Assembly: GCF_014195325.1 (NCBI RefSeq)
Contig: NZ_JACIBK010000004.1
Location: 1-64,000 of the forward strand
Length of the DNA stretch: 64,000 nucleotides
Source of the DNA: Rhizobium sp. BK650
Lineage (GTDB): Bacteria; Pseudomonadota; Alphaproteobacteria; Rhizobiales; Rhizobiaceae
Reading direction: 5' to 3'
Position numbers and translations under genes: made by a program. Under the pieces are notes generated by a model. That model did not search any database. It was given only the letters and a program-made list of their open reading frames with translations, and was not told where the DNA came from. This document shows, one piece after another, positions 61,050 through 64,000 of this stretch (positions within the stretch are counted from its first letter, which is position 1; each line of letters starts with the position of its first letter).

Positions 61050-62453
61050 ATGAAAGACTGGCATCCCGATCTCAGCCGCTCCTCGAGCCCCCGCTACATG
61101 GCAATTGCCGATCTCATCGAGATGGATCTGCGCAGTGGCGCACTGTCGGTCGGCGACCGATTGCCGCCGCAGCGGGAGCTCGCCAAACGCCTGAACATCG
61201 ATTTCACCACAGTGGCGCGCGGTTATGTAGAAGCGCAGAAACGCGGGCTGGTGGATTCCCATGTCGGCCGGGGTACTTTCGTGACCGGCGGGAAGGGCAG
61301 GGAACGGCGCGATCTGATTGCCGAAGCCGCGCCCGATCCGCGCCGGACATCGGTGGTCGATTTTTCGATGAACCTGCCGCCGGAACCTGACGATCCCGAG
61401 TTGCTCGCCCGTATGCGCGAGGGCATGGCGGTAGTGTCGGCCAATCTCATTCCGCTGCTGCGCTATCAGGCATTCGGCGGCTCAGACATGGACAAGGAGG
61501 CAGCGGCCCTTTGGCTCAGCCGCCGCGGGCTCGTGCCCTCGCAGGAGCGCATCTTCGTGACACCCGGTGCCCATCCGGCGCTGCTGGCGATCTTTAGCCT
61601 GCTCGCAAAGCCCGGCGAGACCGTGCTTTCGGAAGCGATCACCTATCCCGGCATACGCTCGATCGCCGCCCAGTTACGGCTCGGTCTTTGCGGCCTGTCG
61701 ATGGATAAGGAGGGCATCTTGCCCGATGCCTTCGCGGAAGCCTGCGAGCGCTTGCAGCCCAAGGCTCTCTACCTCAACCCAACCCTGCAGAACCCGCTGA
61801 CGCTGACCGTTCCCGAAAAGCGCCGCGAGGAAATTGCCGCCGTCGCCCGCAAATATCATGTGCCCATTGTCGAGGACGACGCCTACGGCTTCATCCCGCT
61901 GCACGGCCCGCCGCCGCTGGCGGCAATCGCGCCCGATCTGACCTGGCATATTGGCGGTCTCGCCAAATGCATCGGCGCCGGTCTGCGCCTTGCCTATGTG
62001 GTCGCCCCGGACACCAAGGCGATCTGGCCCTTTGTCAGCGCCATGCGCACTAACAATGTCATGGCCTCGCCGATGACGGTGGCGCTCGCGACGCGCTGGA
62101 TCGAGGATGGCACGGCAGACACGATCCTGCGGTTCATCCGCGCGGAGGCGGGTGCCCGCCAGCAGATGGTGGCGAATATCCTGCCCGAAGGCAGCTACAA
62201 AGCCGATCCGATCAGCTTCAACATCTGGCTGCCGCTCATCAACGGCTGGACCCGTTCCACCTTCGGCAGCCATATGCGCTCCTCCGGCATCGGCGTGGTG
62301 GCAAGCGACGTCTTCACGGTGGAGGGGGCGGCCCCGGAGGCCGTGCGCGTCTGCCTCGGCGGCCCGATCACCCGCGAGAGGCTGAAAGGCGCGCTGGATT
62401 TCATGGCGCATGCACTCGAGGGACCGCCGGAAATGTCGGCTTCGTTTTTCTGA
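61050..62453 (+). CDS. Second MocR-type regulator
   Basis: This 467-residue protein has a GntR domain (GALSVGDRLPPQRELAKRLNIDFTTVARGYVEAQKRG) and an aminotransferase-like domain with a PLP lysine in IGGLAKCIGAGLRL. It differs clearly from the preceding one, so it is not a recent copy. The start at 61050 (MKDWHPD) is chosen for family fit. It follows the first regulator by about 120 bases. Confidence 0.9.
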   Translation: MKDWHPDLSRSSSPRYMAIADLIEMDLRSGALSVGDRLPPQRELAKRLNIDFTTVARGYVEAQKRGLVDSHVGRGTFVTGGKGRERRDLIAEAAPDPRRTSVVDFSMNLPPEPDDPELLARMREGMAVVSANLIPLLRYQAFGGSDMDKEAAALWLSRRGLVPSQERIFVTPGAHPALLAIFSLLAKPGETVLSEAITYPGIRSIAAQLRLGLCGLSMDKEGILPDAFAEACERLQPKALYLNPTLQNPLTLTVPEKRREEIAAVARKYHVPIVEDDAYGFIPLHGPPPLAAIAPDLTWHIGGLAKCIGAGLRLAYVVAPDTKAIWPFVSAMRTNNVMASPMTVALATRWIEDGTADTILRFIRAEAGARQQMVANILPEGSYKADPISFNIWLPLINGWTRSTFGSHMRSSGIGVVASDVFTVEGAAPEAVRVCLGGPITRERLKGALDFMAHALEGPPEMSASFF

Positions 62454-62486
62454 GCTGCTGGTCCGTCTTTCGTTATCGATTCAATA

Positions 62487-62638
62487 AAAAAGACCCCTCC
62501 CCAACCCCTCCCCACAAGGGGGAGGGGCTTAAACTGCCGCACTCGCTTTCCAAATTTTCGACGTTTCGGATGAAGCGAGGCAGTGCGGCCGGGTTAGTCC
62601 CTCCCCCCTGTGGGGAGGGGTTGGGGAGGGGTCTTTTT
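62487..62638. repeat. 152-bp long-hairpin intergenic element
   Basis: Two arms of about 40 bp (62487-62526 and 62599-62638) are inverted copies with one difference, rich in CCCCTCCCC. A second inner pair (GCCGCACT...CGCTT and AAGCG...AGTGCGGC) is nested inside. The whole stretch can form one long hairpin ending in T5. It resembles palindromic intergenic elements of Rhizobium. It could also stop transcription of the second MocR gene. Confidence 0.75.
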
Positions 62639-62813
62639 CTCCGGCGCAAAATCTTGCCTTCCTCACGCCTCATAAACCCGACCCACAAAATCCCTGCGTC
62701 ATTCTGACGAATAGACTCGCAATTTGCTTTCAATGTAATTATATTGTATGCATACATTATCAGGCATTGAATGTATTTTGCCGATGCCTAGAACCGCTGA
62801 AAGCGAGATCGTC
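62639..62813. promoter_or_regulatory. Promoter region of the DUF983 gene with a 12-bp palindrome
   Basis: TGTATGCATACA at 62745-62756 is a perfect palindrome in an A/T-rich segment about 60 bases before the DUF983 start. It resembles GntR-type operator sequences (TGTAT...ATACA). No adjacent GntR repressor of the FadR type is visible. Binding is speculative. Confidence 0.35.
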
Positions 62814-63182
62814 ATGGACGCCGAATATCCTCCTCTCCCTCCGATGCAGACCGGCATCCGGGGCCGCTGCCCGCGCTGCGGACAGGGACATATGTTCAAG
62901 GGTTTCCTTACGCTGCAGAAGGAATGCGAAGTCTGCGGGCTGGACTATTCCTTCGCCGATCCGGCTGATGGCCCCGCCTTCTTCGTGATCTGCTTCGCCT
63001 GCGTGCCGAGCGTGCTGCTGGGCGTGTGGCTGGAAGTCGCCTTCTCCGCGCCGCTCTGGGTCCAGCTTCTGGTGACCGGTCCCTTCATGTTCGCCACCTG
63101 TATTCCGCCATTGAGACCGCTGAAGGGATGGCTAGTCGCAAGCCAGTATTTCTATAAGGCGGAAGAGGGCAAGCTCGCCTGA
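62814..63182 (+). CDS. DUF983 zinc-ribbon membrane protein
   Basis: This 122-residue protein has a zinc-ribbon (RGRCPRCGQGHMFKGFL and CEVCGLDYSF, four Cys), then two membrane helices (about 55-75 and 80-105). The tail CIPPLRPLKGWLVASQYFYKAEEG is typical. The ATG at 62814 (MDAEYPP) fits family length; 62784 is an alternative. Alphaproteobacterial members often lie near cytochrome oxidase genes, but none is seen here. Confidence 0.9.
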   Translation: MDAEYPPLPPMQTGIRGRCPRCGQGHMFKGFLTLQKECEVCGLDYSFADPADGPAFFVICFACVPSVLLGVWLEVAFSAPLWVQLLVTGPFMFATCIPPLRPLKGWLVASQYFYKAEEGKLA

Positions 63183-63394
63183 CGCCCCCAATGCGAGGCG
63201 TCACGCGCAAAGAGCGCGTGGTTGGGAATGCAAAGGCCGTTCGAGCTCCTCGATCGGCCTCTTTGCCGCGCATATGCGAACCATCGCATCGACGCTGGCA
63301 AGCCCTGACAAACATCCGCGAAAGACGCGCTTGGTATGCGCCCGAATTCTAGCCAAAATGTCGCAGATGGCATCTATGGGAACCTCTTGCGCTT

Positions 63395-63412
63395 TTGTAC
63401 CGATCAGTACAA
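63395..63412. promoter_or_regulatory. TetR-type operator upstream of the DUF1348 gene
   Basis: TTGTACCGATCAGTACAA is an 18-bp palindrome with one mismatched pair, 37 bases before the DUF1348 ATG. TTGTACNGATCNGTACAA-like sites are bound by TetR proteins that control such genes. A TetR-like gene starts at 63952 just downstream. Confidence 0.6.
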
Positions 63413-63449
63413 TGATTAACGAAAGGTACAGTCGAGCAAGGAGACCAAG

Positions 63450-63911
63450 ATGCCCGCACCACTTCCCCCCTTCACCCAGGAAACCGCAACCCAGAAGGTT
63501 CGCCTTGCCGAGGATGGCTGGAACAGCCGCGATCCGCAGCGCGTTTCGCTCGCCTATACGCCTGATAGCCAGTGGCGGAACCGCGCCGAATTCGCCACCG
63601 GCCGCGCCGAGATCGTCGCTTTCCTCACCCGCAAATGGGCAAAGGAGCTGGACTACCGGCTGATCAAGGAGCTCTGGGCTTTCACTGATAACCGTATCGC
63701 CGTGCGTTTTGCCTATGAGTGGCATGACGACAGCGGCAATTGGTTCCGCTCCTATGGCAATGAGAATTGGGAATTTGATGCGGAAGGCTTGATGCAGCGC
63801 CGTTTCGCCTGCATCAACGACCTGCCGATCAAGGAATCGGATCGCAAGTTCCACTGGCCGCTCGGCCGGCGGCCAGATGACCATCCGGGCCTTTCCGACC
63901 TCGGTCTTTGA
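63450..63911 (+). CDS. DUF1348/SnoaL-like (NTF2-fold) protein
   Basis: This 153-residue protein has the DUF1348 sequence [33 protein letters not shown]...[24 protein letters not shown]. The NTF2 cone fold often binds a small molecule. The ATG has AAGGAGACCAAG upstream. A palindromic operator precedes it and a TetR-type gene follows. Function unknown. Confidence 0.9.
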   Translation: MPAPLPPFTQETATQKVRLAEDGWNSRDPQRVSLAYTPDSQWRNRAEFATGRAEIVAFLTRKWAKELDYRLIKELWAFTDNRIAVRFAYEWHDDSGNWFRSYGNENWEFDAEGLMQRRFACINDLPIKESDRKFHWPLGRRPDDHPGLSDLGL

Positions 63912-63951
63912 GGCGGCCCCAAAGTGGCCCGGAAGTGATCCAAAGGTGAAG

Positions 63952-64000
63952 TGTGAAGACCGTTTATGAACGTGCCGATGTCGTGCCGCTGCTTGCCGAG
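63952..64000 (+). CDS. Partial TetR/AcrR-family regulator, cut by the right edge
   Basis: A GTG at 63952 follows AAAGGTGA and opens MKTVYERADVVPLLAE before the window ends. This is the usual N-terminus of a TetR-type repressor often paired with DUF1348 genes, as I recall. The operator at 63395 is the likely site. Only 16 codons are visible. Confidence 0.55.

Noticed and set aside
63183..63394. Leftward frame with sequence such as LARIRAHTKRVFRGCLSGLAS upstream of the DUF1348 gene
   Set aside because: The frame continues as the reverse of DUF1348 and has no convincing start or family resemblance; a degraded gene remnant is possible but not supported.
1..64000. CRISPR array, rRNA or tRNA genes, or prophage genes
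   Set aside because: No regularly spaced repeats, no recognisable tRNA cloverleaf, and no phage or integrase genes were found on either strand.

Overview
The window looks like a chromosomal segment from a fast-growing Rhizobiaceae bacterium (Rhizobium/Agrobacterium clade). The reasons are the G+C-rich codon use, a MucR/Ros regulator near a DivJ-type cell-cycle kinase, CtrA- and FixK-type DNA boxes, alphaproteobacterial families (DUF1491, DUF2336, DUF5330), and short palindromic repeats of the kind scattered through Rhizobium genomes. I see no rRNA, tRNA or CRISPR array. All family names come from reading the translations; no database search was possible.

Layout. Positions 1-9.6 kb hold housekeeping and stress genes: a possible transposase start cut by the left edge, an AI-2E-type permease, a divergent LysR/aldo-keto reductase pair, a VOC dioxygenase-like protein, a universal stress protein behind a consensus FNR/FixK box, a DksA-like zinc-finger protein, a hemolysin-III membrane protein, an acetyltransferase, a pentapeptide-repeat protein, an FAD oxidoreductase and msrB. 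From 10.1 to 16.2 kb lies a full seven-gene Mrp Na+/H+ antiporter operon (mrpA-G), with a palindromic intergenic element between mrpA and mrpB. From 16.6 to 26.7 kb come mucR, a YCII protein, sufE, a DUF5330 protein, a divJ-like histidine kinase with an overlapping peptidoglycan-binding protein, a soluble chemotaxis receptor behind a CtrA box, DUF1491, an ABC-F ATPase and DUF2336. From 27 to 37.9 kb are small hypotheticals, a DUF1254/DUF1214 pair, a class A penicillin-binding protein, a YcgN-type cysteine-rich protein, an MscS channel fused to a cyclic-nucleotide-type domain, a class C beta-lactamase, a TetR/SDR pair with a perfect operator, and an endonuclease/exonuclease/phosphatase-fold protein. 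From 38 to 42.7 kb are the 3-oxo-tetronate kinase/decarboxylase genes, two esterases and an HtrA-like protein that has lost all three catalytic residues.

The most unusual part is 42.7-51.7 kb. An approximately 8.8 kb block sits between two long, nearly identical direct repeats. These copy the end of the neighbouring araC-type gene plus its flank. Inside are a two-component system, a divergent operon for a periplasmic protein, two ABC ATPases and one 884-residue double-FtsX permease, then a DUF1344 protein, a small periplasmic protein and a COG4705-type membrane protein. Two intergenic regions in the block share an 11-bp-spaced CTAA/CTAATT direct repeat of PmrA/QseB architecture. This suggests that the block's own response regulator controls both transcription units. 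I read this as an acquired, self-regulated envelope module whose function is unknown.

From 51.6 kb to the end are an AraC regulator and a divergent SDR, a second ABC-F ATPase, two DUF1801 proteins, a VOC protein, an ArsR/SRPBCC pair, a glutathione S-transferase behind a perfect 11-bp inverted repeat, an EamA exporter divergent from two tandem MocR-type regulators, a 152-bp hairpin element, a DUF983 protein, a DUF1348 protein behind a palindromic operator, and the first 16 codons of a TetR-type regulator cut by the right edge.
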